Below are positions 29,034-37,350 of a stretch of 41,361 nucleotides of DNA, piece after piece. How positions within the stretch are numbered: position 1 is the stretch's first letter; every line of letters starts with the position of its first letter. The DNA lies in contig JADHRF010000005.1 of the NCBI GenBank assembly GCA_016777565.1, forward strand, positions 1-41,361, in the 5' to 3' direction. Below the pieces are notes generated by a model, which was not told the DNA's origin, ran no database searches, and saw only the letters and a list, made by a program, of their open reading frames with translations. The position numbers and the translations under genes were made by a program. The DNA comes from Pelagibacteraceae bacterium. Lineage in GTDB: Bacteria; Pseudomonadota; Alphaproteobacteria; Pelagibacterales; Pelagibacteraceae.

Positions 29034-30410
29034 ATGAGTCTTATAAAATCGATAGGTAGTAAAAAAGTTAACTTCGATTTTAATAAAAATTTTATAAGCA
29101 CTTTTATTGAAAAAATAAATAGTAGCGACCTTCAATTTATTAATCAAACACTTAAGGATTTGCACCCTTCTGATGTAGCAAATTTAATTGAAAATTTACC
29201 TGAAGAAAATAGAGTTAAACTTATTGAAATTGAGTCTTTTAATATCGCACCTGAAATCTTTATTGAATTAAATGAGTCAATCCAAAGTGAAGTTCTAAAA
29301 TTATTATCAAATAATTCAATTTCCAATATTATTAAAAGATTAGAGTCAGATAATGCAGTTGCTATCTTAGAAAATTTAGATTTAGAAAAGAAAAATTCAA
29401 TTTTAGATAAACTACCACCCAAAGACAGATTCTTATTAGAAGAAGGTCTTAGTTACCCAGAGGACTCTGCTGCGCGAATTATGCAGAGAGAGTTTACGGC
29501 TATACCAAGTGATTGGACTGTTGGTCAAACAATTGACTATTTAAGGGAGAGTAAAGATTTGCCTCAAGAATTTTTAGAAATATTTATAGTTGATAATGAT
29601 TTTAAACCAATAGGAATTGTTCCATCTTCACGTGTTCTAAGAACGCCCAGAGAGTCAAAAATGAGTTTAATCATGAGAGAAATGCCAGTTTTAATTTCTG
29701 TAAATATGGACAAAGAAGAAGTAGGTAATGCTTTTGAAAATTATAATTTAGTTTCTGCTGGTGTTGTGAATAAAAATAATAAATTAGTAGGAATGATAAC
29801 TGCAGACGATGTAGTTACTGTAGTTCAAGAAGAAGCTGAAGAGGATGTTCTAAGACTAGCCGGTGTAGGTGATGAAGAAATTACTGACACTGTCTTTGTT
29901 AAAACAAAAAGGAGATTTAATTGGCTTTTAGTAAATTTGGCGACTGCGTTACTTGCTTCTTGGGTTATAAGTATTTTTGGTGCAGAAATTGAAAAAGTTG
30001 TAGCCTTAGCATTTTTAATGCCCATAGTAGCATCAATGGGTGGTAACGCTGGCATGCAAACACTTGCAGTAACTATTAGAGCTATTGCAACTCAAGAATT
30101 ATCAAGTAGCAATATAAATAAAATTGTTAGTAAAGAATTTTTTATAGGCGTACTTAACGGAATTATATTTGCAATTATTACAGGAGGTATTGTTCAACTT
30201 TGGTTTAAACAAATTGATCTATCAATAATTATAGCTGCTTCTATGGTTCTGAACATGATAGTAGCTGGACTATTTGGAATTTTAATTCCTGTTACGCTAA
30301 AAAAAATGAAAATTGATCCTGCTTTAGCATCTAGCGTTTTCGTCACGACTGTAACTGATGTAATAGGATTTCTATCTTTTTTAGGTATTGGATCCTTAGT
30401 TTTTTTATAA
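29034..30410 (+). CDS. mgtE: MgtE-type magnesium transporter
   Basis: This 458-residue inner-membrane Mg2+ channel has a cytosolic N domain (about 25-115, with LHPSDVANLIENLPEENRVK), a CBS-domain pair (about 120-245) that senses Mg2+, a connecting helix, and five membrane helices from about residue 293 to the end (NWLLVNLATALLASWVISIF; the MPIVASMGGNAGMQTLAV pore segment). I chose ATG 29034, which has AAAGG 7 nt upstream; a TTG at 28977 would add 19 poorly conserved residues. It is divergent from lipB and its last 6 nt overlap panC. Confidence 0.94.
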   Translation: MSLIKSIGSKKVNFDFNKNFISTFIEKINSSDLQFINQTLKDLHPSDVANLIENLPEENRVKLIEIESFNIAPEIFIELNESIQSEVLKLLSNNSISNIIKRLESDNAVAILENLDLEKKNSILDKLPPKDRFLLEEGLSYPEDSAARIMQREFTAIPSDWTVGQTIDYLRESKDLPQEFLEIFIVDNDFKPIGIVPSSRVLRTPRESKMSLIMREMPVLISVNMDKEEVGNAFENYNLVSAGVVNKNNKLVGMITADDVVTVVQEEAEEDVLRLAGVGDEEITDTVFVKTKRRFNWLLVNLATALLASWVISIFGAEIEKVVALAFLMPIVASMGGNAGMQTLAVTIRAIATQELSSSNINKIVSKEFFIGVLNGIIFAIITGGIVQLWFKQIDLSIIIAASMVLNMIVAGLFGILIPVTLKKMKIDPALASSVFVTTVTDVIGFLSFLGIGSLVFL

Positions 30411-31220
30411 GTTATCTATCAGTCTTACACCGCCAATATAATAAGCAAAAAAAATATTGTAATTTTCTCCAGGTTTTTTACACAATTTTTTTTTAGCTAA
30501 ATTTATACATTCAACATAATCAACTTTAGCTGCTCCTAATTGAGTTAAATTCTTTACTACTTCACTCTTCTTTTTATTTATAATTTTATGAAAAATTTTC
30601 CTTTTATTTTTCTTAATAAATTTATAAATTTTTGCCGCTTTTTGAAGTTGGTTTTTCGATAATTGGGTATTTCTTGAAGAGATAGCAACACCACTTTCAT
30701 CTCTTATAGTCGGACATGGAATTATATTAGATTTTATTTTGTTTCGATTTATATGTGATTTAATCAATATTAATTGCTGAAAATCTTTCATACCTAAATA
30801 AAGAAATTTAGGTTTTGTAATTTCCAGTAATCTATTCACTACATTAATTACACCTTTAAAATGAAGTGGCCTAAATTTTCCACAAAGTATTTTTGAAAAC
30901 TTATCTAGAAATATTTTATTTTTTGGAATGAAGGAATAAATATCATTGTGCCTTGGAATATACAAATAACTTATATTAATTTTTTTTAATATTGAAATAT
31001 CTTTTTTTAACCTTCTTGGATATTTTTTAAAATCTTTTTTTGAATTAAACTGTTTAGGATTTATATATATAGAAACTAAAATTTCACTAGATTTCTTTTT
31101 GGCTTTTTTAATTAAGCTAATATGACCTTTGTGTAATGCACCCATTGTAGGAACAAATGCTAATTTTTTACATTTAGAAATTTCCTTTATTAATTCAATT
31201 CTTTTTTTAAATATTTTCAT
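30405..31220 (-). CDS. panC: Pantothenate synthetase
   Basis: PanC joins pantoate and beta-alanine using ATP to make pantothenate, the coenzyme A precursor. This 271-residue protein has the class I nucleotidyl-transfer motif HKGH (30-33) within FVPTMGALHKGHISLI, then VSIYINPKQFN, the pantoate site GMKDFQQL, and a KMSKS-like AISSRN. It ends VRLIDNL. panB, panD and panE are not nearby. The gene is isolated between the convergent mgtE and the divergent galU. Confidence 0.95.
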   Translation of the reverse strand: MKIFKKRIELIKEISKCKKLAFVPTMGALHKGHISLIKKAKKKSSEILVSIYINPKQFNSKKDFKKYPRRLKKDISILKKINISYLYIPRHNDIYSFIPKNKIFLDKFSKILCGKFRPLHFKGVINVVNRLLEITKPKFLYLGMKDFQQLILIKSHINRNKIKSNIIPCPTIRDESGVAISSRNTQLSKNQLQKAAKIYKFIKKNKRKIFHKIINKKKSEVVKNLTQLGAAKVDYVECINLAKKKLCKKPGENYNIFFAYYIGGVRLIDNL

Positions 31221-31237
31221 TTGTATTAATTGAAATT

Positions 31238-31243
31238 TATAAG
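31238..31243 (+). promoter_or_regulatory. galU: Possible -10 box in the panC/galU divergent gap
   Basis: TATAAG on the + strand lies 12 nt before the galU ATG, and its overlap on the other strand reads TATAAA 15 nt before the panC ATG, within a 35-nt shared gap. No convincing -35 box pairs with either, so this is a weak call based mainly on the fact that two divergent genes must start from this small region. Confidence 0.25.
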
Positions 31244-31255
31244 TAAAAGAAACTT

Positions 31256-32077
31256 ATGTTAAAACAAGCAATAATTCCATTGGCAGGATTAGGCACAAGA
31301 CTTTTACCACTTTCTAGTATCACACCTAAAGAATTACTTCCTATAAATGGTAAATCTAATTTGGAGCATATATTAGACGAGTGTATTGAAGCAGGGATTA
31401 AAGAGTTTATATTTATCATATCAAAAAAAAAAAATAATATTAAAAAATATTTTTTTAACGATCAATTTTATAAATCTATATTAGCTAAAAAAAAAGATAA
31501 AAGAATCAAACAGGCTTTTCAAAAGTTAAAAAACTATCAAAAAATGATTAAATTTGTTTATCAAAACAAGCCTAAAGGGACAGGTGACGCCATACTTAAA
31601 TCTCAAAAATTTATAAAAGGTTCACATTTTTTGATGTTATTTCCAGATGATTTGATAATTAAAAAAAATTGTTCAAAAGAAATGATTTTACTACATAAAA
31701 AAACCAAAGGTTCTATCATCGCAACAAAGACTGTAAATAAAAAAACAGTTTCTAGGTGGGGCATTCTTGATAAAAAAAATAAGAAAAAAAATTACTTTGA
31801 AATTAAAGATGTAGTAGAAAAACCCTCTGTAAATCAAGCTCCGTCAAATTATGCCATTATTGGAAGATATATATTGCCAAAAATTATTATGAATAAGTTG
31901 AAAAAAATAAAACCTGGCCAAGGCGGTGAAATACATATTACAGATGCTATTAAACAATTAATTTATGATGGTGAAAAATTTTATGGCAATATTTTTAAAG
32001 GAAAATATTTAGACTGCGGTACATTAAATGGTTATATAAATTCAACTATAGAAATTTCTAAGGAAAATAAAAAATGA
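31256..32077 (+). CDS. galU: UTP--glucose-1-phosphate uridylyltransferase
   Basis: GalU makes UDP-glucose from UTP and glucose-1-phosphate. This 273-residue protein has the nucleotide-binding GLGTRLLPLSSITPKELLPI (11-30), the NKPKGTGDAIL segment, FPDDL, VEKPS and GQGGEIHITDAI, as in bacterial GalU. The C-terminus is a little shorter than in E. coli. The stop overlaps the start of ugd by 4 nt (ATGA), so the two are cotranslated and form a UDP-glucuronate module. An A12 run (31423-31434) lies in codons 56-60. Confidence 0.94.
   Translation: MLKQAIIPLAGLGTRLLPLSSITPKELLPINGKSNLEHILDECIEAGIKEFIFIISKKKNNIKKYFFNDQFYKSILAKKKDKRIKQAFQKLKNYQKMIKFVYQNKPKGTGDAILKSQKFIKGSHFLMLFPDDLIIKKNCSKEMILLHKKTKGSIIATKTVNKKTVSRWGILDKKNKKKNYFEIKDVVEKPSVNQAPSNYAIIGRYILPKIIMNKLKKIKPGQGGEIHITDAIKQLIYDGEKFYGNIFKGKYLDCGTLNGYINSTIEISKENKK
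31423..31434 (+). repeat. A12 homopolymer inside galU
   Basis: Twelve consecutive A residues encode the end of Ser56, Lys57 to Lys59 and the start of Asn60. Such runs are prone to polymerase slippage on DNA and RNA; the frame as given is intact through the conserved C-terminal motifs. Confidence 0.8.
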
Positions 32078-33375
32078 AGATTTGTATGATAGGTACAGGT
32101 TATGTTGGTCTTGTAAGTGGAACTTGTTTTGCAGACATAGGTCACACAGTTCATTGTGTTGACAACAATAAATTTAAAATTGAAAAATTAATTTCCGGCG
32201 AGTCTCCTATTTATGAACCAGGTCTGGATGAACTTATTAGAGAAAATTCTCGAGCTAGAAGACTTTTTTTTACCTCAAGCCTTTCTGAAGGTGTAAATAA
32301 ATCTGATATTATCTTCATATGTGTTGGAACGCCCAGAAAAAGCAACTCTTCATCCGTGGACTTAACCTTTGTTTTAAAAGCGGCAAAACAAATAGCCAAA
32401 ACAGCAAAAAGTAAAAAAATTATTGTCACTAAATCAACTGTTCCAGTCGGAACTGGTGACTTATTAGATAAAATATTTAAAAATAAAAAAAAATTCACCA
32501 TAATTTCAAATCCAGAATTTTTAAGGGAAGGTGAGGCAATAAGAGATTTTCGTTTTCCTGACAGAATAATAGTTGGATCGAACTCAACAAACTCATTTAA
32601 TATAATGAAAAATCTATATTTACCTTTAATAAATAAAGGAGCTAAATTTTTTAAAACAAATAGAAGAGGTGCTGAATTAATTAAATACGCATCGAATGCA
32701 TTCTTAGCTACAAAAATTACTTTTATCAATGAGATTGCAAATCTTTGTGAAAAAACAGGAATTAATATTGAAGATATATCCTTAGGTATGGGCTCTGATG
32801 CGAGAATAGGCAGTCGTTTCTTGAGAGCAGGTCCCGCATATGGTGGATCATGTTTTCCTAAAGATACTAAAGGATTAGTGTCTATAGCTGACAAAGTAAA
32901 AATTAACCTATCAATTGTAAAGTCAGTTATTAAATCAAACTATAATAGAAAAATTTTACTTCTTAAAAGAATAAATAAAATTTTTGGTAAAAATGTAAAA
33001 AATAAAAAAATTGTTTTTTTAGGTGTAACTTTTAAACCAAACACAGATGACATGAGAGACGCTGTTAGTCTTTATATGATACCATATTTACACAAGAGAA
33101 AAGCAATTATTAATTATTACGATCCAACTGGTGAAAAAAAAGAATTTAAAAATTTAAAAAATTGTTACTTTTATTCTAACACTAAAGATGCATGTAAAAA
33201 TGCAGATCTCATAATTCTACATACTGAGTGGGATGAGTTTAAATCTCTGGATTTCAAGAAGCTATTAAAAAAGAAAAAGTTTACTCTCTATGACTTAAGA
33301 AATCTATACAATCATGAACAAATGAAAAAGAAAAAAGTCAGATACTTTTCAATTGGAAGACCAATAATTAATTAA
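32074..33375 (+). CDS. ugd: UDP-glucose 6-dehydrogenase
   Basis: This NAD-dependent enzyme oxidises UDP-glucose twice to UDP-glucuronate. In the 433-residue protein the Rossmann motif GTGYVGLVSG is at 7-16, the family signature STVPVGTGDLLD and NPEFLREGEAI follow, then the active-site GPAYGGSCFPKD with catalytic C260, and the C-terminal UDP-binding domain with FLGVTFKPNTDDMRDA. Its substrate is the product of the overlapping upstream galU. No glycosyltransferase, capsule or LPS gene is adjacent. The 3' end overlaps the convergent ridA by 8 nt. Confidence 0.95.
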   Translation: MKICMIGTGYVGLVSGTCFADIGHTVHCVDNNKFKIEKLISGESPIYEPGLDELIRENSRARRLFFTSSLSEGVNKSDIIFICVGTPRKSNSSSVDLTFVLKAAKQIAKTAKSKKIIVTKSTVPVGTGDLLDKIFKNKKKFTIISNPEFLREGEAIRDFRFPDRIIVGSNSTNSFNIMKNLYLPLINKGAKFFKTNRRGAELIKYASNAFLATKITFINEIANLCEKTGINIEDISLGMGSDARIGSRFLRAGPAYGGSCFPKDTKGLVSIADKVKINLSIVKSVIKSNYNRKILLLKRINKIFGKNVKNKKIVFLGVTFKPNTDDMRDAVSLYMIPYLHKRKAIINYYDPTGEKKEFKNLKNCYFYSNTKDACKNADLIILHTEWDEFKSLDFKKLLKKKKFTLYDLRNLYNHEQMKKKKVRYFSIGRPIIN

Positions 33376-33829
33376 TTTCAAAAATAGCTTCAATTTCTAC
33401 TGCAGCACCTAAAGGTAATGAATTTACACTTACAGCTGCTCTTGCATGCTTACCTTTGTCACCAAAAATGTTTGAAATAAGTTCTGACGCACCATTTATT
33501 ACCTTTGGTTGATCTAAAAAATCACTATTCGAATTAACAAATCCAGTAATTTTTATGCAATTTTTAACTTTATTTAAATCATTATTACAAGCAGCTTTGA
33601 TTTGGGAAAGTATATTAATTGCACAACACATTGCAGCATCTTTGCCTTGTTCTAAAGTTAAATCAGAACCAACTTTACCTTTAATTAAATTTCCATCCGC
33701 ACCAAATGAAACTTGTCCTGATATAAAAATAAGATTACCAACTTTTTTAAATGCAACATATGAACCTACTGGCTCAGGTGCTTTTGGTAATTTCAAGTTT
33801 AGTTTTTTAAGGTTTTCTTCAGCTAACAC
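33368..33829 (-). CDS. RidA/YjgF-family protein
   Basis: This 153-residue protein matches the RidA (YER057c/UK114) superfamily, whose best-known member hydrolyses reactive enamines and imines from PLP enzymes. Visible features are VGNLIFISGQVSFGADGNLI (about 31-50), INILSQIKAACNNDLNKV, and the end GKHARAAVSVNSLPLGAAVE, with the arginine used by active deaminases and the closing VEIEAIF. It is longer than typical RidA (about 128) and resembles the separate subfamily of about 150 residues, so the exact substrate is unknown. It is the last gene of the topA group. Confidence 0.88.
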   Translation of the reverse strand: MLAEENLKKLNLKLPKAPEPVGSYVAFKKVGNLIFISGQVSFGADGNLIKGKVGSDLTLEQGKDAAMCCAINILSQIKAACNNDLNKVKNCIKITGFVNSNSDFLDQPKVINGASELISNIFGDKGKHARAAVSVNSLPLGAAVEIEAIFEIN

Positions 33830-34125
33830 TATTTTTTATTTTTCATATTTCTAATAGTTTGATCAATTGTCTTATTTTCTTTAGCTATTTGTTTTAGAGT
33901 TTTTTTTGGCTTATCAGTTTCTTTTTTTTTAATTACCCCTACATTTTCTAAAGATTGGCCAATAGTTTTATTGTTTTTGCTGAAATCCTTCATTTTTTCA
34001 ACACCTTTACCTACAAAATTACATGAAGGTTTTAATTTGGCGAGGGCACCATCACAATTATCAGCTCCATACAATATAGTTGAAGAGCATACTATTATGA
34101 ATAATGAATATATTAATTTTTTCAT
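33829..34125 (-). CDS. Small exported protein of unknown function
   Basis: I do not recognise this 98-residue protein. It has a clear signal peptide (MKKLIYSLFIIVCSSTILYG, 1-20), a probable cleavage near A21, two cysteines in the mature part (C24, C35) that could form a disulfide in the periplasm, and a basic C-terminal half with a degenerate repeat: SKNNKTIGQSLEN (49-61) and AKENKTIDQTIRN (81-93). It overlaps the topA stop by 4 nt and the ridA start by one base, so it is expressed with them. No lipobox is evident. Its tight placement argues that it is a real gene. Confidence 0.75.
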   Translation of the reverse strand: MKKLIYSLFIIVCSSTILYGADNCDGALAKLKPSCNFVGKGVEKMKDFSKNNKTIGQSLENVGVIKKKETDKPKKTLKQIAKENKTIDQTIRNMKNKK

Positions 34126-36701
34126 TTTTTTTTCTTTTTTTTCTTATTTTTATCATATTCTTTTCTTTTTTCTATAAGTATTAAAGCCTCTTCTATAGTA
34201 ATCTCTGAAGGATCTTTTTCCTCAGGAATTGTTGCATTTAAAGACTTATACTTTATATATGGACCGAATTGTCCCTTCATAACTCTAACTGGTTTTTTGT
34301 CTTCAGGGTGTTCGCCCAAATCTTTAATAATAGAAGAAGACATCCTTCCAGGCTTTGCATCTGCTATTAAAGTAATTGCTCTATTTATTCCTATTGAAAA
34401 AATTTCTTCAACATTATCAAGTCTAGCAGATTTATTTTCACACTTTAAATAAGGACCAAATCTGCCAGAGTTGAGAATAATATCTTGACCAGTTTCAGGA
34501 TTTTGTCCCAGCACTTTAGGTAAAGAACATAAAAATTTTGCTTGAACTAAATCTACATTATCAACCTCAATACCTTTAGGTATTGACACATTCTTCATAT
34601 TGTTATCCTCCTTGGTACTTTTTTTCTTTTTCTTTTTTTTTATTTTTACTTCTTCTTTTACAATTTCTATTTCTTTTTCATATTGTAAGTAGGGACCAAA
34701 TCTTCCATTTTTTAAATATATGTCCTTTCCTAAATCATTTTTTCCAATTAATTTAGGTTCAGCAAGATTATATTGAGCAGCTGCTTTTGCTTTGGATAAA
34801 GGTCTAGTAAATTTACACTCTGGGTAATTTGAACAACCAATAAATGCCCCGCCTCTAAAGCTATTTTTAAGACTTAATTCTCCACTAGAACAAAGTTTAC
34901 ATTTTCTATCAACAACGTTCTGATCATTTCTTTCAAATATCAAATTACCAAGACTTTCATTAAGTAAATCTAAAACTTCACGTGTTCTTTTTTCTTTAAC
35001 AGAATTAACATTTGTATAAAAATCTTTCCAAAATTCCTCTAAAACTTTAATCCATTCAACTTTACCACTTGTAATATCATCTAATTGATTTTCTAAACTG
35101 GCAGTGAAATTATAATCAACATATTTTGTAAATAGTTTTTCTAAAAAAGCAGAAATTAACTTCCCCCTATCAGTCGGATGGAAACGTTTATTAATTTGTT
35201 CCACATAATTTCTAGTAGACAAAACAGATATAATACTTGCATAAGTAGATGGCCTTCCAATTCCTAGTTCTTCCATTTTTTTAACTAAACTTGCTTCAGA
35301 GTATCTTGGTGGAGGATCTGTATAGTGCTGCTCATCATTTAATTTTAAAATGTTAACACCTTCTCCAATTTTACACTCTGGTAGTATATTTTTGGCATCA
35401 TCATCTGTTTCTGGGGCCTCATAAACCTTTAAAAATCCGTCAAATTTAACAACAGACCCATTAGCTTTAAAATTAATCTTTTCATCTTCTGATGAAATAA
35501 CAATACTATTTCTATTGAACTCTGCTGGATTCATTTGAGATGATAAAGCTCTACTCCAGATTAAATCATAGAGTTTAAACTGATCTAAATTTACGTATTT
35601 TTTTATATCTTTTGGTTTCCTTAAAATATCTGTTGGACGAATTGCCTCATGAGCCTCTTGAGCATTCTTAGCTTTTTTTCCAGTGTAACTATTAGCTATA
35701 TCGGGTAAGTATTCTTTTCCATATTCTTTTTCTACCAGACTTCTAAATTCAGTAATCGCATCTTTTGATAATTGAGTTCCATCTGTTCTCATGTATGTAA
35801 TTAGTCCTGTAGTCTCTCCTTCAATATCGACTCCTTGGTATAGTCTTTGTGCGATTTGCATAGTTCTTGACGCACCAAACCCAAATTTTCCTGATGCTGT
35901 TTGCTGAAGAGTTGAGGTTGTGAATGGAGCTAAAGGATTTCTCTTATGAACTTTAGAGTTTATGTCTTTTATTTTAAATTCTGATTTGTTGATTATACTT
36001 AATGTTTTATCTATTTCTACTTTATTTCTAAAGGAAAAACGTTCGACTTTTTCTCCATTGAACAAACTAAGTTTAGAGAAAATATTTTTATTTTCAGTAT
36101 TTGTAAATTCAGACGTTAGGGTCCAATACTCCTCAGGTTTAAATAATTCAATTTCATGTTCTCTCTCTGTAATTAGTTTTAAAGCAACTGACTGAACACG
36201 ACCTGCAGACTTAGACCCAGGAAGCTTGGTCCATAAAATTGGTGATATATTAAAGCCAACAAGGTAATCTAGCGCTCTTCTAGCCAAGTATGCATCTACT
36301 AAAGGTAACTCTATTTGTCTTGGTTTTTTTATAGCATCTAGAATAGCATTTTTAGTGATCTCATTGAAAACTACACGTTCAAGAGTTTTACCTTTAAGAA
36401 TTTTTTTAGAAGTTAAATATTCTTTAACATGCCAGGCTATAGCTTCGCCTTCACGATCTGGGTCAGTAGCTAAAATAATTTTATCTGAATCTTCAACCGC
36501 ATCAGTTATTTCTTTTAAATATTTTTTAGAAAAAGAGTCAATTTCCCACAACATCTCAAATTTTTTTTCTGGATTAACTGAGCCATTTTTAGATGGTAAA
36601 TCTCTGATATGACCATAACTCGCTAAAACTAAATAATCTTTTCCAAGATATTTATTGATTGTTTTAGCTTTTGCAGGACTTTCAACAATAACTAAATTCA
36701 T
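34122..36701 (-). CDS. topA: DNA topoisomerase I
   Basis: TopA relaxes negative supercoils by single-strand passage. In this 859-residue type IA enzyme the TOPRIM domain opens with MNLVIVESPAKAKTINKYLG and has DPDREGEAIAWH; the catalytic tyrosine is Y303 in GLITYMRTDGTQLS. One four-cysteine zinc ribbon (CKLC..., FIGCSNYPEC) is followed by three C-terminal repeats ending GRFGPYLQ, GRFGPYLK and GQFGPYIK, as in alphaproteobacteria, and a poly-lysine tail. It lies 67 nt downstream of plsY; dprA, often found between them, is absent. Overlaps the small exported protein gene by 4 nt. Confidence 0.97.
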   Translation of the reverse strand: MNLVIVESPAKAKTINKYLGKDYLVLASYGHIRDLPSKNGSVNPEKKFEMLWEIDSFSKKYLKEITDAVEDSDKIILATDPDREGEAIAWHVKEYLTSKKILKGKTLERVVFNEITKNAILDAIKKPRQIELPLVDAYLARRALDYLVGFNISPILWTKLPGSKSAGRVQSVALKLITEREHEIELFKPEEYWTLTSEFTNTENKNIFSKLSLFNGEKVERFSFRNKVEIDKTLSIINKSEFKIKDINSKVHKRNPLAPFTTSTLQQTASGKFGFGASRTMQIAQRLYQGVDIEGETTGLITYMRTDGTQLSKDAITEFRSLVEKEYGKEYLPDIANSYTGKKAKNAQEAHEAIRPTDILRKPKDIKKYVNLDQFKLYDLIWSRALSSQMNPAEFNRNSIVISSEDEKINFKANGSVVKFDGFLKVYEAPETDDDAKNILPECKIGEGVNILKLNDEQHYTDPPPRYSEASLVKKMEELGIGRPSTYASIISVLSTRNYVEQINKRFHPTDRGKLISAFLEKLFTKYVDYNFTASLENQLDDITSGKVEWIKVLEEFWKDFYTNVNSVKEKRTREVLDLLNESLGNLIFERNDQNVVDRKCKLCSSGELSLKNSFRGGAFIGCSNYPECKFTRPLSKAKAAAQYNLAEPKLIGKNDLGKDIYLKNGRFGPYLQYEKEIEIVKEEVKIKKKKKKKSTKEDNNMKNVSIPKGIEVDNVDLVQAKFLCSLPKVLGQNPETGQDIILNSGRFGPYLKCENKSARLDNVEEIFSIGINRAITLIADAKPGRMSSSIIKDLGEHPEDKKPVRVMKGQFGPYIKYKSLNATIPEEKDPSEITIEEALILIEKRKEYDKNKKKKKKK

Positions 36702-36709
36702 ATTTGCAT

Positions 36710-36738
36710 TTACTTACAAATCTAGATGGTTTTGTCAA
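36710..36738 (-). promoter_or_regulatory. Possible promoter for topA
   Basis: On the - strand a perfect TTGACA -35 box lies at 36738-36733. With 17-nt spacing the -10 position reads AAGTAA (36715-36710), a poor match, so the call rests on the -35 box and on its place in the 67-nt plsY-topA gap, the largest non-coding stretch on the - strand. topA promoters are often supercoiling-sensitive; nothing here shows that directly. Confidence 0.35.
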
Positions 36739-36768
36739 ACGCTAGAATAATTTAATGGAAAAAACGTC

Positions 36769-37350
36769 TTAAAGATTGATTTTATTTTCTGTTTTATTCT
36801 TAAGCCGAACTATATTTTCTCTATGTGTATAGATTGTAATAACAAGTATTATAAAAAAAAATATACTTTCTGTGGAATTATTTAAATAAATTGAATAAAA
36901 AAAAATAATTCCAGTCGATATTAACGATGATGCTGAGGAATACTTTGTTAAATATAAAATTACAGCCCAACAAATTATGAAAATCATTCCATAATTAATT
37001 GACAACGCAAAAAGTACCCCAAGAAATACTGCTATTCCTTTTCCTCCTTTAAAATTCAACCAAATGGGAAATATATGACCAAGAAAGCACAAGAGTGCTG
37101 ATAAATAAACATAATCTGTAAAATATTTATAAGTTATAATTATTACTACATAAGCCTTAGAAGCATCTAAAAATAAAGTCGAAGCTCCTAAAATTTTTTT
37201 ACCTGTCCTAAGTACGTTTGTAGCTCCAATATTTCCAGAACCTATATCTCGAAGGTCTTTTTTTAAAAAAATTTTTGTTAAAATTAGACCAAAAGGTATT
37301 GATCCTAAGAAATAAGAATAGAAGGCTAAATATAAAATTTCTAAACTCAC
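36769..37350 (-). CDS. plsY: Acyl-phosphate glycerol-3-phosphate acyltransferase PlsY
   Basis: PlsY adds the first acyl chain to glycerol-3-phosphate in membrane phospholipid synthesis, using acyl-phosphate from PlsX. This 193-residue protein has about five membrane helices and the three conserved cytoplasmic motifs: GSIPFG (near 17-22), GSGNIGATNVLRTGKK (near 37-52), and GHIFPIWLNFKGGKG (near 91-105). The start shares a base with the stop of the upstream dihydroorotase-like gene. It is the only lipid gene in this group. Confidence 0.96.
   Translation of the reverse strand: MSLEILYLAFYSYFLGSIPFGLILTKIFLKKDLRDIGSGNIGATNVLRTGKKILGASTLFLDASKAYVVIIITYKYFTDYVYLSALLCFLGHIFPIWLNFKGGKGIAVFLGVLFALSINYGMIFIICWAVILYLTKYSSASSLISTGIIFFYSIYLNNSTESIFFFIILVITIYTHRENIVRLKNKTENKINL

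Noticed and set aside
32211-32894. 227-codon open frame on the - strand
   Set aside because: Antisense shadow of ugd, which has all family motifs including catalytic C260 in this stretch.
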